From Thalassolituus sp. UBA1087 (GTDB taxonomy: Bacteria; Pseudomonadota; Gammaproteobacteria; Pseudomonadales; Oceanobacteraceae), in the NCBI GenBank assembly GCA_002314145.1, contig DCCG01000026.1, positions 1 to 35,652 on the forward strand: a stretch of 35,652 nucleotides of DNA, written 5' to 3'. This document shows, one piece after another, positions 14,576 to 22,818 of the stretch; positions within the stretch are counted from its first letter, which is position 1; every line of letters starts with the position of its first letter. The notes under the pieces were generated by a model. That model searched no databases, was not told the DNA's origin, and saw only the letters and a list, made by a program, of their open reading frames with translations. The position numbers were made by a program, and so were the translations under genes.

Positions 14576-15424
14576 ATGTTTAACTTCAACATAAAAGATT
14601 TCTTCGAAATAACAGAAGACAACACCTCAATTAAAGGCCTATTCCTACTTTTATCTGGAATGGGAGCGGGAGCGTCACTCGTATATGTACTCATCACAGA
14701 AACAACGATGAGCAAAGATATAAGTGAAATAACATTCATAATATTTTCAATCATGCTATTCACTGTAGGGTTTGCAGGAGGAGCACTTACAGCCAAAATA
14801 ATAACAGAATCAATTAAATACATATGTGCAGCGATTAAAGAAAATAGAAAAAGAAAAAAAACAAAAGCAGAAGAAGATAAAGCGTTAAAAGATAAAGCCC
14901 AAAAAGAACAAAAAAACATAGAGAACTTTGTAAAGTCATTACCACTAAGGAGAGAAGATGAGTTAACCATCCTCTATGAAATGGCAATACTTGATACAAT
15001 TAGAAAGGATGATGACAATCAAATAATAGATTCATTACTAAAACAACAAGTAATAAGTCGCTCATTTAGTCTGAATGACTTCGAATCAACGTACGAATTT
15101 AAAACAAAAGATTTCAAAGAAGTGACGCTAATGTTTTGCAGAAAAATGGGCAAGGATCTTATAGCTAACGAAGAGTGCAAATACGGGCCCAAAATATGGA
15201 ACGCAATCGAGTCTTTCCAATATAATTTTGACTCACACATCGATCAAGAAACAGCCAGCATAATCAATAATAGCAAAATATTCAAAGCACATTTCAATGA
15301 AAATCCGGCATACATGCTAGACCCAACGGTATATGAATACTTAAAAGATAAAGATAAAAAAGGATATACAGCTCTCACATTCAGTAAATATAGTAAACTA
15401 ACTAGAACGCCGGCTGAAGAATAA
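14576..15424 (+). CDS. Two-transmembrane coiled-coil cargo protein of the second element
   Basis: A 282-aa protein from ATG 14576 (GGAA 8 bases upstream); ATG 14567 is an alternative. Two membrane helices lie at about residues 20-42 and 54-80 (with GAGASLVYVLI and LFTVGFAGGALTAKII), then a Lys/Glu-rich coiled coil (about 85-115), and a cytoplasmic domain with LPLRREDELTILYEMAIL. The layout recalls membrane superinfection-exclusion or abortive-infection proteins, but no family match is claimed. The gene is very AT-rich. It follows the tRNA terminator directly and converges on the truncated integrase, the same place as the first element's cargo gene. Confidence 0.75.
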   Translation: MFNFNIKDFFEITEDNTSIKGLFLLLSGMGAGASLVYVLITETTMSKDISEITFIIFSIMLFTVGFAGGALTAKIITESIKYICAAIKENRKRKKTKAEEDKALKDKAQKEQKNIENFVKSLPLRREDELTILYEMAILDTIRKDDDNQIIDSLLKQQVISRSFSLNDFESTYEFKTKDFKEVTLMFCRKMGKDLIANEECKYGPKIWNAIESFQYNFDSHIDQETASIINNSKIFKAHFNENPAYMLDPTVYEYLKDKDKKGYTALTFSKYSKLTRTPAEE

Positions 15425-15441
15425 ATCTATTATCTAATCAA

Positions 15442-15704
15442 TCAATACAACCCAACAACCCTAGCCCTCTCACCAAGCCTGCAGTTTTTCAGGGGGTTGA
15501 GTTCCAAGACCTGATTCAGGTAGTCGGGGCTTAAATGGCTATAGCGCATAGTCATCTTGAGATCAGAGTGACCGAGTACCTTTTGCAGTGTGAGGATATC
15601 CCTGCCGTTCATCATGAAGTGTGATGCAAAGGTATGGCGCAGGATGTGAGTCATCTGCCCTTCCGGAAACTGTATCTTTGAGCGTTCCGCTGCTTTCCTG
15701 AATG
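15442..15704 (-). pseudogene. Truncated integrase (C-terminal 87 codons)
   Basis: It matches the C-terminal end of the intact integrase at 5972-6240 with scattered substitutions. It keeps THILRHTFASH, GHSDLKM and MRYSHLSPDY, but lacks the Arg and Lys catalytic motifs and the whole N-terminus. Similarity ends abruptly near 15704. It cannot be active alone but provides about 250 bp of direct repeat for recombination with the intact copy. Confidence 0.9.
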
Positions 15705-15733
15705 CGCTCCTGTACCCACGCCCCCTACTTATA

Positions 15734-15783
15734 ACCAGATTATCTTTATGACCAGATTATCGCGACACCATACCTAAATTATC
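15734..15783. repeat. Short direct repeats at the element breakpoint
   Basis: ACCAGATTATC occurs at 15734-15744 and 15751-15761, with a degenerate copy (ACCTAAATTATC, 15772-15783). They lie just after the point where the truncated integrase ends. Multiple short direct repeats are seen at the ends of some insertion sequences such as the IS21 group, so this may be a transposon-end scar; no transposase is present. Confidence 0.4.
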
Positions 15784-15915
15784 CCCACACCAGTGGAAGA
15801 ATGGCTTCTAAGCGTGAGAATTGCCCTTGCCCTGCCTCCACCGTCAGTGATTTACGCTTTATGCCAATATTGATACATTTATCATAGTGTAATTTTGAAG
15901 CTCAGGGATGGCAGC

Positions 15916-16551
15916 ATGGATATAGCAGCAGATACTCTGGTCAGCGCAGGAATCGCCTTAGCCGCTGGAATCTGGACGGTTTATACGTTTCTGGGCAAAA
16001 AAGCGTTATCCCGCCTGCAGCATCGCCTGCCTCTCAGCGAGTTTCTGATCAAACACGCAGATGATCTGAATATAAAACATTCCACCTATTTTCGTGAACG
16101 TATGTTTTCCGATTACTACGGCAAAACGGTATCAAACGAAGAAATCAACTTTATAAACACAGAAGATCTGAATTCAGAACAGATAAGTACCTACTTTAAA
16201 GGTCGCTATGCAACCAGGCTGTGGCAAGAGAATGGAAAAAACTACATCTGCATTAAAACATATCGCTTTAAACTACCATTCAGAAAGAAACGTCTGCAGT
16301 TACTTCGACAAAAACTGATTATATTAGCCATCGTTATTGGGTCTGTCTCTGCTATTTTTATATCAACAGCCTTTATCCAATTCGTCGAAAACCCAACACT
16401 GCAATTACTCTCTCTGATTGTTCTGGCGTTTTCGTTCGTGATGTACGTCATCAGTCTTGCTTCATTATTTTTAAGAGACAACCCTGCTCCTCAGCTTAAA
16501 AAACAGTTGCCCAAGTATCTCCGCCGTATGCCTGAAAACGCGGACGACTGA
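15916..16551 (+). CDS. Membrane protein of unknown function
   Basis: 211 aa from ATG 15916, which has AGGGA 7 bases upstream (the longer frame begins with TTG at 15895). There is an N-terminal membrane segment (VSAGIALAAGIWTVYTFLG), a soluble middle of about 115 residues containing YFRERMFSDYYGK and ENGKNYICIKTYRF, then two adjacent membrane helices (about 142-165 and 172-193) and a basic tail. No family is recognised. It lies between the element remnant and pgm and could be host or accessory. Confidence 0.7.
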   Translation: MDIAADTLVSAGIALAAGIWTVYTFLGKKALSRLQHRLPLSEFLIKHADDLNIKHSTYFRERMFSDYYGKTVSNEEINFINTEDLNSEQISTYFKGRYATRLWQENGKNYICIKTYRFKLPFRKKRLQLLRQKLIILAIVIGSVSAIFISTAFIQFVENPTLQLLSLIVLAFSFVMYVISLASLFLRDNPAPQLKKQLPKYLRRMPENADD

Positions 16552-16745
16552 ACATAAACAATCATTTAAATGCCACAGGCGCTTCAGTCTGCCAATCCGG
16601 CAAATCCAACCAAAATCCGGCGCTTAACCCGGGTACGCTGCCTTCCTACCCTTATATTTGTTAATGTAGAGCCTGTTATGGCACTGATCCGGCCGGAGCG
16701 CCTGTGATGTGCGGTTTGTTACCACCATATTACGAGGGAAGCCGT

Positions 16746-18323
16746 GTGATTAAGACTCTGTTGGATGCCTACCGCGAGCAAAAACCGGATGCACAGAATG
16801 CCGCTCAGCGGGTTACCTTTGGTACGTCCGGCCACCGGGGCTCGGCGTTAAAGAGCACCTTTAATGAACAGCATATTCTCGCCATCGCTCAGGCCGTCGC
16901 GGATTACCGCCGTCAGGAACACTTCACAGGCCCCTTGTTTTTAGGTCTGGATACACACGCCCTGTCGCGCTCTGCGTGGGAAACCTGTCTGCAGGTTCTG
17001 GTGGCCAACAAAGTGGACGTGCGCATTGCGGCCGATCAACAGGTCACCGCCACGCCGCTGGTCAGCCGGGCCATCCTGAAAGCCAACGCCGGTAAAACCA
17101 CCGGGCTGGCAGACGGCGTGATCATCACCCCATCCCATAATCCGCCGGAAGATGGCGGCATTAAATACAACACCCCGGATGGCGGCCCGGCCGATGGCGA
17201 TGTCACCGGCTGGATCGAATCCCGTGCTAACCAGTATCTGGCCAATGGCTGTGCTGAGGTAAAAACCGTTTCACTCGACGACGCCCTGAAAGCCGCCAGC
17301 GAATACGACTACATCGGCGAATACATCGCACTGCTGGATACCGTGGTGGATCTGGACGCCATCCGCAACAGTGACCTGAAACTGGGTGCTGACCCCATGG
17401 GTGGCACCGCCCTGCCGGTGTGGCAGGCGCTGGCCAGAGACGAAGGCCTGAACCTGACGGTCGTGAACGAAACCCTGGACCCGGCGTTCGCCTTTATGCC
17501 GCCGGATCACGATGGCCGCATCCGTATGGACTGCTCCAGCACCGCTGCCATGGCCAATCTGCTGAACGCCCGTGATCAGTTTGATATCGCCCTGGCCAAT
17601 GACCCGGACGCCGACCGTCACGGTATCGTGGATGCTGCCGGGCTCATGAACCCCAACCATTTTCTGTGTGTGTGCGTGGATTACCTGCTGACCCACCGCC
17701 CGCAGTGGAGCAGCACGCTGAAAATCGGCAAAACCCTGGTGACCTCCTCCATGATGGACCGCGTGGTTGCCTCGCATGAACGTGAGCTGTACGAAGTGCC
17801 GGTGGGCTTTAAATGGTTTGTAAAAGGTCTGTTTGCCGGCGAGCTGGCGTTTGGTGGCGAAGAAAGCGCCGGAGCGAGCTTCCTGACCTTTGATGGCAAG
17901 GCCTGGAGCACGGATAAAGACGGTGTACTGCTGTGCCTGTTAGCGGCTGAGATCGCTGCGGTTACCGGCCTAAAGCCTTCTGAATATTACGCAAAACTGG
18001 TTGAGCAACACGGCAACCCGGTATATCGCCGGATTGACGCACCGGCCAGTGCCGAGCAGAAAGCCTCGTTTAAGAAACTCTCTGCTGACAGCATCAAAGC
18101 CGATGAACTGGCAGGCTCTGCCATTACTGCCGTGCACACCACGGCACCGGGCAATGGCGCGGCAATTGGCGGGATTAAAGTGTCCACGGAAAACGGCTGG
18201 TTTGCGGCACGTCCGAGCGGCACGGAAGATATTTATAAAATCTACGCCGAGAGCTTTGACGGTGAAGACCACCTGCAGCAACTGCTGGATGAAGCCAAAG
18301 CCCTGCTGAGCGAGGTACTCTGA
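16746..18323 (+). CDS. pgm: Phosphoglucomutase (alpha-D-glucose phosphate-specific)
   Basis: Interconverts glucose 1-phosphate and glucose 6-phosphate in glycogen, trehalose and cell-envelope sugar metabolism. The active-site phosphoserine loop ITPSHNPPEDGGIKYN, the metal-binding DPDADRHG, the sugar-binding GGEESAG and the phosphate-binding RPSGTEDIYKIYAES are all intact. I chose the GTG start at 16746 (GAGGGA 6 bases upstream), giving 525 aa, slightly shorter than E. coli Pgm. It is transcribed alone as far as I can see. Confidence 0.96.
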   Translation: MIKTLLDAYREQKPDAQNAAQRVTFGTSGHRGSALKSTFNEQHILAIAQAVADYRRQEHFTGPLFLGLDTHALSRSAWETCLQVLVANKVDVRIAADQQVTATPLVSRAILKANAGKTTGLADGVIITPSHNPPEDGGIKYNTPDGGPADGDVTGWIESRANQYLANGCAEVKTVSLDDALKAASEYDYIGEYIALLDTVVDLDAIRNSDLKLGADPMGGTALPVWQALARDEGLNLTVVNETLDPAFAFMPPDHDGRIRMDCSSTAAMANLLNARDQFDIALANDPDADRHGIVDAAGLMNPNHFLCVCVDYLLTHRPQWSSTLKIGKTLVTSSMMDRVVASHERELYEVPVGFKWFVKGLFAGELAFGGEESAGASFLTFDGKAWSTDKDGVLLCLLAAEIAAVTGLKPSEYYAKLVEQHGNPVYRRIDAPASAEQKASFKKLSADSIKADELAGSAITAVHTTAPGNGAAIGGIKVSTENGWFAARPSGTEDIYKIYAESFDGEDHLQQLLDEAKALLSEVL

Positions 18324-18502
18324 GCACGCGACGTAACCTTCCGATATCAGCGTTCGTCTGACCGGCTGTGTAGAGGTGTTGTTGTAATGGCCACCTCAAC
18401 ACAGCGCCGCTGGCGGTCGTAAAGTATGTGCAAGGCATCACTGTCGTGAACCGCCTCATTCCCTTACTATAACCGCCTGTTGATTGGTCAGGAACAACAC
18501 TC

Positions 18503-19048
18503 ATGAGCCGGGAATACATTATCAACGGCAAACGCTACACCACCCCCGACGACATACCGGAAGATGCCCGAAAGGTCATGGAAGAATTACAGGGGCTGGA
18601 TTTTGATACGCTCGCCGCACGCCATTTAAGTGAAGGCAACACGGAAAACAACCAGGTTTACAGCACTCACTCAACCCGGATCGTAGTCAATGGTGAAGAA
18701 GTCGACAGTGCTGAAGGCCTGCCGGAAGACGTCCGCAAAGCCATGATGGATTCCGGCATGTTCGCCGATAAAGACGGCGACGGCATTCCGGATGTACTGC
18801 AGGGCGATCATACCGCCATTCAGTCACCGGCTATGCCGCACCAATCGGCAACGCAGCGCCAAACGCTCAGCAAGCGTGCAGCCCCCCCTTCCCATACCAG
18901 AGCAAGCGCCAGCCATGCACGTTCCGGTATCCGCTCGAAAGATGAAGCCCTGAAACGCCGCCAGACTGTGACGAATATTGCGATCATCGCAGCACTGATC
19001 GCACTGGGACTGTATGCATTTGTGTTCAGCCCGTCGTTCCCGCAATAA
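18503..19048 (+). CDS. Tail-anchored protein with duplicated motif and EF-hand-like loop
   Basis: A 181-aa protein with AGGAA 8 bases before the ATG. Two copies of an approximately 26-residue unit are visible: YIINGKRYTTPDDIPEDARK (from residue 5) and IVVNGEEVDSAEGLPEDVRK (from about residue 60). A calcium-loop-like DKDGDGIPD follows near residue 89, then a Ser/Ala/Arg-rich linker and a C-terminal membrane helix (IAIIAALIALGLYAFVF). It has no signal peptide, so it is probably tail-anchored in the inner membrane. The function is unknown. Confidence 0.75.
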   Translation: MSREYIINGKRYTTPDDIPEDARKVMEELQGLDFDTLAARHLSEGNTENNQVYSTHSTRIVVNGEEVDSAEGLPEDVRKAMMDSGMFADKDGDGIPDVLQGDHTAIQSPAMPHQSATQRQTLSKRAAPPSHTRASASHARSGIRSKDEALKRRQTVTNIAIIAALIALGLYAFVFSPSFPQ

Positions 19049-19059
19049 GCGGGCGCGAC

Positions 19060-19140
19060 TCAGCCGCTTTTTCCCATCAGGGCTTTCAGCCATTGTTGCG
19101 GGGTACTGCCGGTACGCTTTTTAAACGCCCGCGTCAGGGA
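19060..19140 (-). pseudogene. Remnant of an AraC-family regulator (C-terminal end)
   Basis: On the minus strand this stretch encodes SLTRAFKKRTGSTPQQWL and a few more residues to a TGA at 19060-19062. That is the second helix-turn-helix of AraC/XylS regulators. The rest of the gene is missing: upstream there is only a short uninformative frame before the yaeQ leader. Confidence 0.75.
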
Positions 19141-19245
19141 TAAGCGACATAAGCAGCGCTGGCCGTATCTTTTAAAATTCTTTAACCATTACGCTGGTGT
19201 ACAGCGTACAATGCGCCCTCTTCCAGCATTGATCAGCAGCAGGTT

Positions 19246-19791
19246 ATGGCCCTTAAAGCAACCATCTATAAAGCAGAACTTATGGTCTCAGATATGGACC
19301 GCCACCACTATGCGACCTATCCGCTGACCATCGCACTGCACCCCTCGGAAACGGTTGAGCGCATGATGGTACGCATTGTGGCTTTTGCCTTAAACGCCGC
19401 CGACAATCTGGAATTTACCCGCGGTCTGAGTACCGATGACGAGCCGGATTTATGGGCCCGTTCGCTGATTGATGATGTGGAACTGTGGATTGAACTGGGT
19501 CAGCCGGATGAAAAACGCATCCGCAAAGCCTGCAATAAGGCCAGAGAAGTGATTATTTACACCTACCATGGCCGTGCTGCAGATTTATGGTGGGACCAGA
19601 TGAAAAATACCTGTCAGCGTTTTGATAACCTGAAGGTAGTCAATTTCAATGCTGACATGATTGCACAGCTGGAAGAAATGGCCGGCCGTACCATGCAGCT
19701 GCAGGCCAATATTCAGGATGGCGTACTCTGGCTGAGCAACACGGACAGGAATCTGGAGATCAGTCCGCAGGTACTGCTGCCGGCAGACTGA
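19246..19791 (+). CDS. yaeQ: YaeQ family protein
   Basis: A 181-aa cytoplasmic protein matching YaeQ in length and motifs: MALKATIYKAELMVSDMDRH at the start, then HPSETVERMMVRIVAF, the DEPDLW segment, QPDEKRIRKAC and WW near residue 113. YaeQ has a nuclease-like fold; its biochemical role remains unclear. The last 32 bases overlap the convergent neighbour's 3' end. Confidence 0.95.
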   Translation: MALKATIYKAELMVSDMDRHHYATYPLTIALHPSETVERMMVRIVAFALNAADNLEFTRGLSTDDEPDLWARSLIDDVELWIELGQPDEKRIRKACNKAREVIIYTYHGRAADLWWDQMKNTCQRFDNLKVVNFNADMIAQLEEMAGRTMQLQANIQDGVLWLSNTDRNLEISPQVLLPAD

Positions 19792-20485
19792 GCAGTTGCT
19801 GTAAATCGCCGTTTGCCTTCATGGCATCGATAACCACCGAGAAATCAGCGGCCAGTTTTTTGCCCCGCGGCGTATTACGGAAAGCAAAATAGATGGGATG
19901 TTCGTCCAGTGGTGAAGCCGGGTCATAATGGATTTGATGTACAGCCCCCTGCGCGCGGATAGCACCCAGGGTTGAGGTTTCATCTCCCAGTAACACATCA
20001 ATACGTCCGGCCAGCAGTTTTTTCACACTTTGCGGCTCCAGGATGGTGGATTGATATTCCGCCTCCGGTACTTTCAGTAATGATTCTGAATAGGTAAATC
20101 CCAGGGTATAGCCAATGCGCTTTCCCCGCAGATCCTGCAACGACGTGATGACATCATCCCCGGCCCGGGTAAACGCGTAGATACGTTTCAGCGCGAAGCT
20201 GCTGCTGGCATAGTGGGGCTGAGTCAGTGATTGACTGAGGGCGGGAAAAAATCCGTCTAATTGTCCGCTGGCAAAGGCATCACGGGTACGCTGTGCCGGA
20301 TAAAAAATAATCTCTGCCGGGTAACCGGCCTTAGCCGATACTTTTCTGGCAACCTCGACAAACGTACCTTGTTGTGCAGATTCAACCAGAGACGGAATAT
20401 AAAAACTGCCGAGCGTCACAGTATCTGCCAGCCCCCAGGACGGGAACAACAGCAACAGACTGAACAGCATGGTTTTTATCCGCAC
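19760..20485 (-). CDS. Periplasmic solute-binding-like protein (SBP family 3 type)
   Basis: About 241 aa from GTG 20485 (GGAG 9 bases upstream); the frame extends further upstream without support. A Sec signal ends near SWGLA-DT. The mature part shows the type 3 ligand-binding pattern: VTLGSFYIPS, FASGQLDGFFPALSQ, LRGKRIGYTLGFTYSESLL and a late LGDETSTL. No permease or ATPase genes adjoin, so it may serve as a stand-alone sensor or scavenger. The ligand is unknown, probably an amino-acid-like compound. It overlaps yaeQ tail to tail. Confidence 0.78.
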   Translation of the reverse strand: MRIKTMLFSLLLLFPSWGLADTVTLGSFYIPSLVESAQQGTFVEVARKVSAKAGYPAEIIFYPAQRTRDAFASGQLDGFFPALSQSLTQPHYASSSFALKRIYAFTRAGDDVITSLQDLRGKRIGYTLGFTYSESLLKVPEAEYQSTILEPQSVKKLLAGRIDVLLGDETSTLGAIRAQGAVHQIHYDPASPLDEHPIYFAFRNTPRGKKLAADFSVVIDAMKANGDLQQLLSLPAAVPAD

Positions 20486-20648
20486 GGGTTGTGACTCCGG
20501 TAATAAGTGACCCAGTATCTTCAGGTTAGCCGGTTTTTTATGCATTTGACGTGGCCTTACATACCACGGCTTGAGCACAAACCGGCCGCCAATATTGTAC
20601 ATCGGTATCAATATCGCGCTATATATAACCCCATCACTGCACCGGAAA

Positions 20649-21437
20649 TCAATGGCTGCGGCGCGCGGAACGGTATTGTTCCGCCAGGTTGATATGATAA
20701 AACTCGGATAACCACTGATACAGCTGCGGATGTTTTTTCTGCATTAATTCGGGGCGTTCAAAGAAATATTCAGAAGCAACCGCAAAGAATTCGGCGTGGT
20801 TTACTGTGGCATAGTCCGATATACCTGTGTGTTTTTTCTCGATCTCTTCTACTTTATGTTTTACCAGCGCAAACCAGGGTTCGCTCACGCGATAACTTTC
20901 CATGCGTTCCGGAAATCCGTCCAGTGAACCATCCGCGCCGTCTACCAGGTGGGCAAATTCATGTATACCGACATTCTGCTTATCACGGGCATTATCAAAC
21001 CCTGCGTGCAGATGCGGTTTACTGAGCGCGAGCTTTCCGGCCATTGGCCCGGTGCCCACCATGCCGGAGATTAACGAGTCTTTTTCACCGCATTCAAAGC
21101 GGGCATTAAACAGACCCGGCAACAGAAAAACGGAGCGCACATTAAAATAGTGCCAGTCAGGAAAAGCCCACACCGGGATAATGGCACTGGCAGCCACCAG
21201 CAGCCTGTCTTCGTCGGTTACCCTTACCTGTATGCCACCCTCCACTGCCGTGGTGGCCAGAAAGTGGCGCACGCGATACTCAAAAGTCTCTTTATCGGCA
21301 TCTGTCAGGGTGCGGTAAAACACGACTTTATCCTGCAGATAGTCAGACCAGCCTGGCTGCCATTCAGGCAATGGCAGAGGCTCTCCGTCGAGCCAACGGA
21401 AAATACGCTGCCCGAGTCGTTTAAAAATACCGGCCAT
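20649..21437 (-). CDS. mtfA: Zinc-dependent peptidase MtfA family (M90)
   Basis: A 262-aa protein very close in size to E. coli MtfA, a cytoplasmic peptidase that binds the regulator Mlc. The zinc site HEFAHLVDG and the downstream glutamate region NHAEFFAVASEYFFERP are intact, along with VRSVFLLPG. Its ATG overlaps the stop of the PPIase gene as ATGA, so the two are co-translated. The Mlc link is known for E. coli only. Confidence 0.9.
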   Translation of the reverse strand: MAGIFKRLGQRIFRWLDGEPLPLPEWQPGWSDYLQDKVVFYRTLTDADKETFEYRVRHFLATTAVEGGIQVRVTDEDRLLVAASAIIPVWAFPDWHYFNVRSVFLLPGLFNARFECGEKDSLISGMVGTGPMAGKLALSKPHLHAGFDNARDKQNVGIHEFAHLVDGADGSLDGFPERMESYRVSEPWFALVKHKVEEIEKKHTGISDYATVNHAEFFAVASEYFFERPELMQKKHPQLYQWLSEFYHINLAEQYRSARRSH

Positions 21438-21913
21438 CAGTTGAGAATTTCCAGCAGTTCCACTTCAAAAATAAGCACAGACCCCGGCGGAATTTTCCCC
21501 GCCCGCTGATTTCCATAAGCCAGGTCCGGGGGAATATACAAACGCACTTTTTCACCCTCGGTCATCCGCTGCAGTCCTTCTGTCCAGCCACTGATCACCT
21601 GATTCAGACCAAAGACAATGGGATCGTTGCGCTGTACGGAACTGTCGAACACGCTGCCGTCGATCAAAGTTCCATGGTAATGCACACGGACTTTATCGCG
21701 GCTCTGCGGATGCCGCTCACCTTCACCGGCCTGCAGTACCTCAACCTGCAGACCCGATTCCGTCACTGTGACTTCTTCGCGCTGGCGGTTCTGTTCCAGA
21801 AACGCTTCACCCTGAGCGCGGTTTTCGGCCGCCCCTTTGGCACCAACGCCGGCCCGTTTCAGGGCATAGACCAGCAGCAGGCCGATGACGATCAGCAAAA
21901 TAGTGTTCAGCAT
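21437..21913 (-). CDS. Membrane-anchored FKBP-type peptidyl-prolyl isomerase
   Basis: A 158-aa protein with an N-terminal membrane anchor (ILLIVIGLLLVYAL), a Gln/Glu-rich linker (to about residue 48) and an FKBP domain: VRVHYHGTLIDGSVFDSS, NQVISGWTEGLQ, GEKVRLYIPPDLAYG and IPPGSVLIFEVELL. All core motifs of an active isomerase are present. It would assist folding at the membrane. It forms an operon with mtfA. Confidence 0.9.
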   Translation of the reverse strand: MLNTILLIVIGLLLVYALKRAGVGAKGAAENRAQGEAFLEQNRQREEVTVTESGLQVEVLQAGEGERHPQSRDKVRVHYHGTLIDGSVFDSSVQRNDPIVFGLNQVISGWTEGLQRMTEGEKVRLYIPPDLAYGNQRAGKIPPGSVLIFEVELLEILN

Positions 21914-22026
21914 GAAAATCTCCTGTTAGGGTTACAGGGATTCTATAGGCGCCCGTGCAGACATGCGAGACCCGGATAAAATAAAACGCTGCGCCTGCCC
22001 ACAGGAAGCATAACAGGGAGACAGTC

Positions 22027-22788
22027 ATGGCCGCAGACAATAAGCCTTCTATCGTGTTTATTCATGGTATGTGGTGTGGGCCGGAAGTGTTTGATCATTA
22101 CCGGGCTTTCTTTGAAAACAAAGGTTACAGCTGTCACGCACCGGCATTGCGCCATCATCAGACGGTGGATAACCGGTCAGAATTGCCCGGCACCACCAGC
22201 CTGCTGGATTACGCCAGTGATCTCGAAACCTTCATCAGAGGGCTGCCGCAGACACCCATCCTGATAGGTCATTCCATGGGCGGCTTGCTGGTGCAGATGT
22301 TGTGCGCCTGCGGGCTGGCAGAAAAAGCCGTGTTGCTGTGCCCGGCCGCACCGGCCGGTATTCACGCTTTAACCCTGTCGGTGGTACGCAGTTTTTCCGG
22401 TGTTATGACGCGATGGGGCTTCTGGAAAAAAACCAACAAATTATCAGCGGCAGCAGCGCGCTATGCCATTTTCAATCAATTGCCGGATTCAGACATTCCA
22501 CAGGCTCTGGCAGCCATGCGCTATGAAAGCGGGCGTGCGACATTTGAAACCGGCTTCTGGTTAATTGACCCGGCCAAAGCCAGTACGGTGAACGCTGCTC
22601 TGGTGACTCAGCCGATGCTGATTGTCAGTGGTGAAGATGACCGCATTACGCCAGCAAAAATTCACCGTAAAGTGGCTGCCCGTTACGGCGCTGAATTTCA
22701 TTGCTATCCAGGTCATGCCCACTGGCTGATTGCGGAACCAGGCTGGGAACGTATCGCCAATGATATTGCCGACTGGCTGGAACAATAA
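22027..22788 (+). CDS. Alpha/beta hydrolase
   Basis: A 253-aa hydrolase with the oxyanion motif IVFIHGMWCGPE, the nucleophile elbow GHSMGG (Ser), an acidic residue in SGEDDRITP and a catalytic His in GHAHWLI. There is no signal peptide. AGGGAG lies shortly before the ATG. The substrate is unknown; the pattern fits esterases or lipases of the monoglyceride/lysophospholipase type. Confidence 0.85.
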   Translation: MAADNKPSIVFIHGMWCGPEVFDHYRAFFENKGYSCHAPALRHHQTVDNRSELPGTTSLLDYASDLETFIRGLPQTPILIGHSMGGLLVQMLCACGLAEKAVLLCPAAPAGIHALTLSVVRSFSGVMTRWGFWKKTNKLSAAAARYAIFNQLPDSDIPQALAAMRYESGRATFETGFWLIDPAKASTVNAALVTQPMLIVSGEDDRITPAKIHRKVAARYGAEFHCYPGHAHWLIAEPGWERIANDIADWLEQ

Positions 22789-22799
22789 ACTGACAGCAA

Positions 22800-22818
22800 A
22801 CCGGCAGAGGCTGCCGGT
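22800..22818. terminator. Hairpin between convergent genes
   Basis: ACCGGCAG (22800-22807), loop AGG, CTGCCGGT (22811-22818) form a perfect 8-bp stem. T tracts are poor on both sides, so termination may be weak. Confidence 0.5.

Larger units (their letters stand above)
14464..15708. mobile_element. Left-end remnant of a second related element
   Basis: It repeats the layout of the first element's left end: tRNA 3' half, matching terminator, AT-rich plus-strand cargo gene, and the integrase 3' end on the minus strand. Similarity to the first integrase stops at about 15704, and no rep, zot, coat or third tRNA half follows, so the rest was deleted. Confidence 0.8.
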
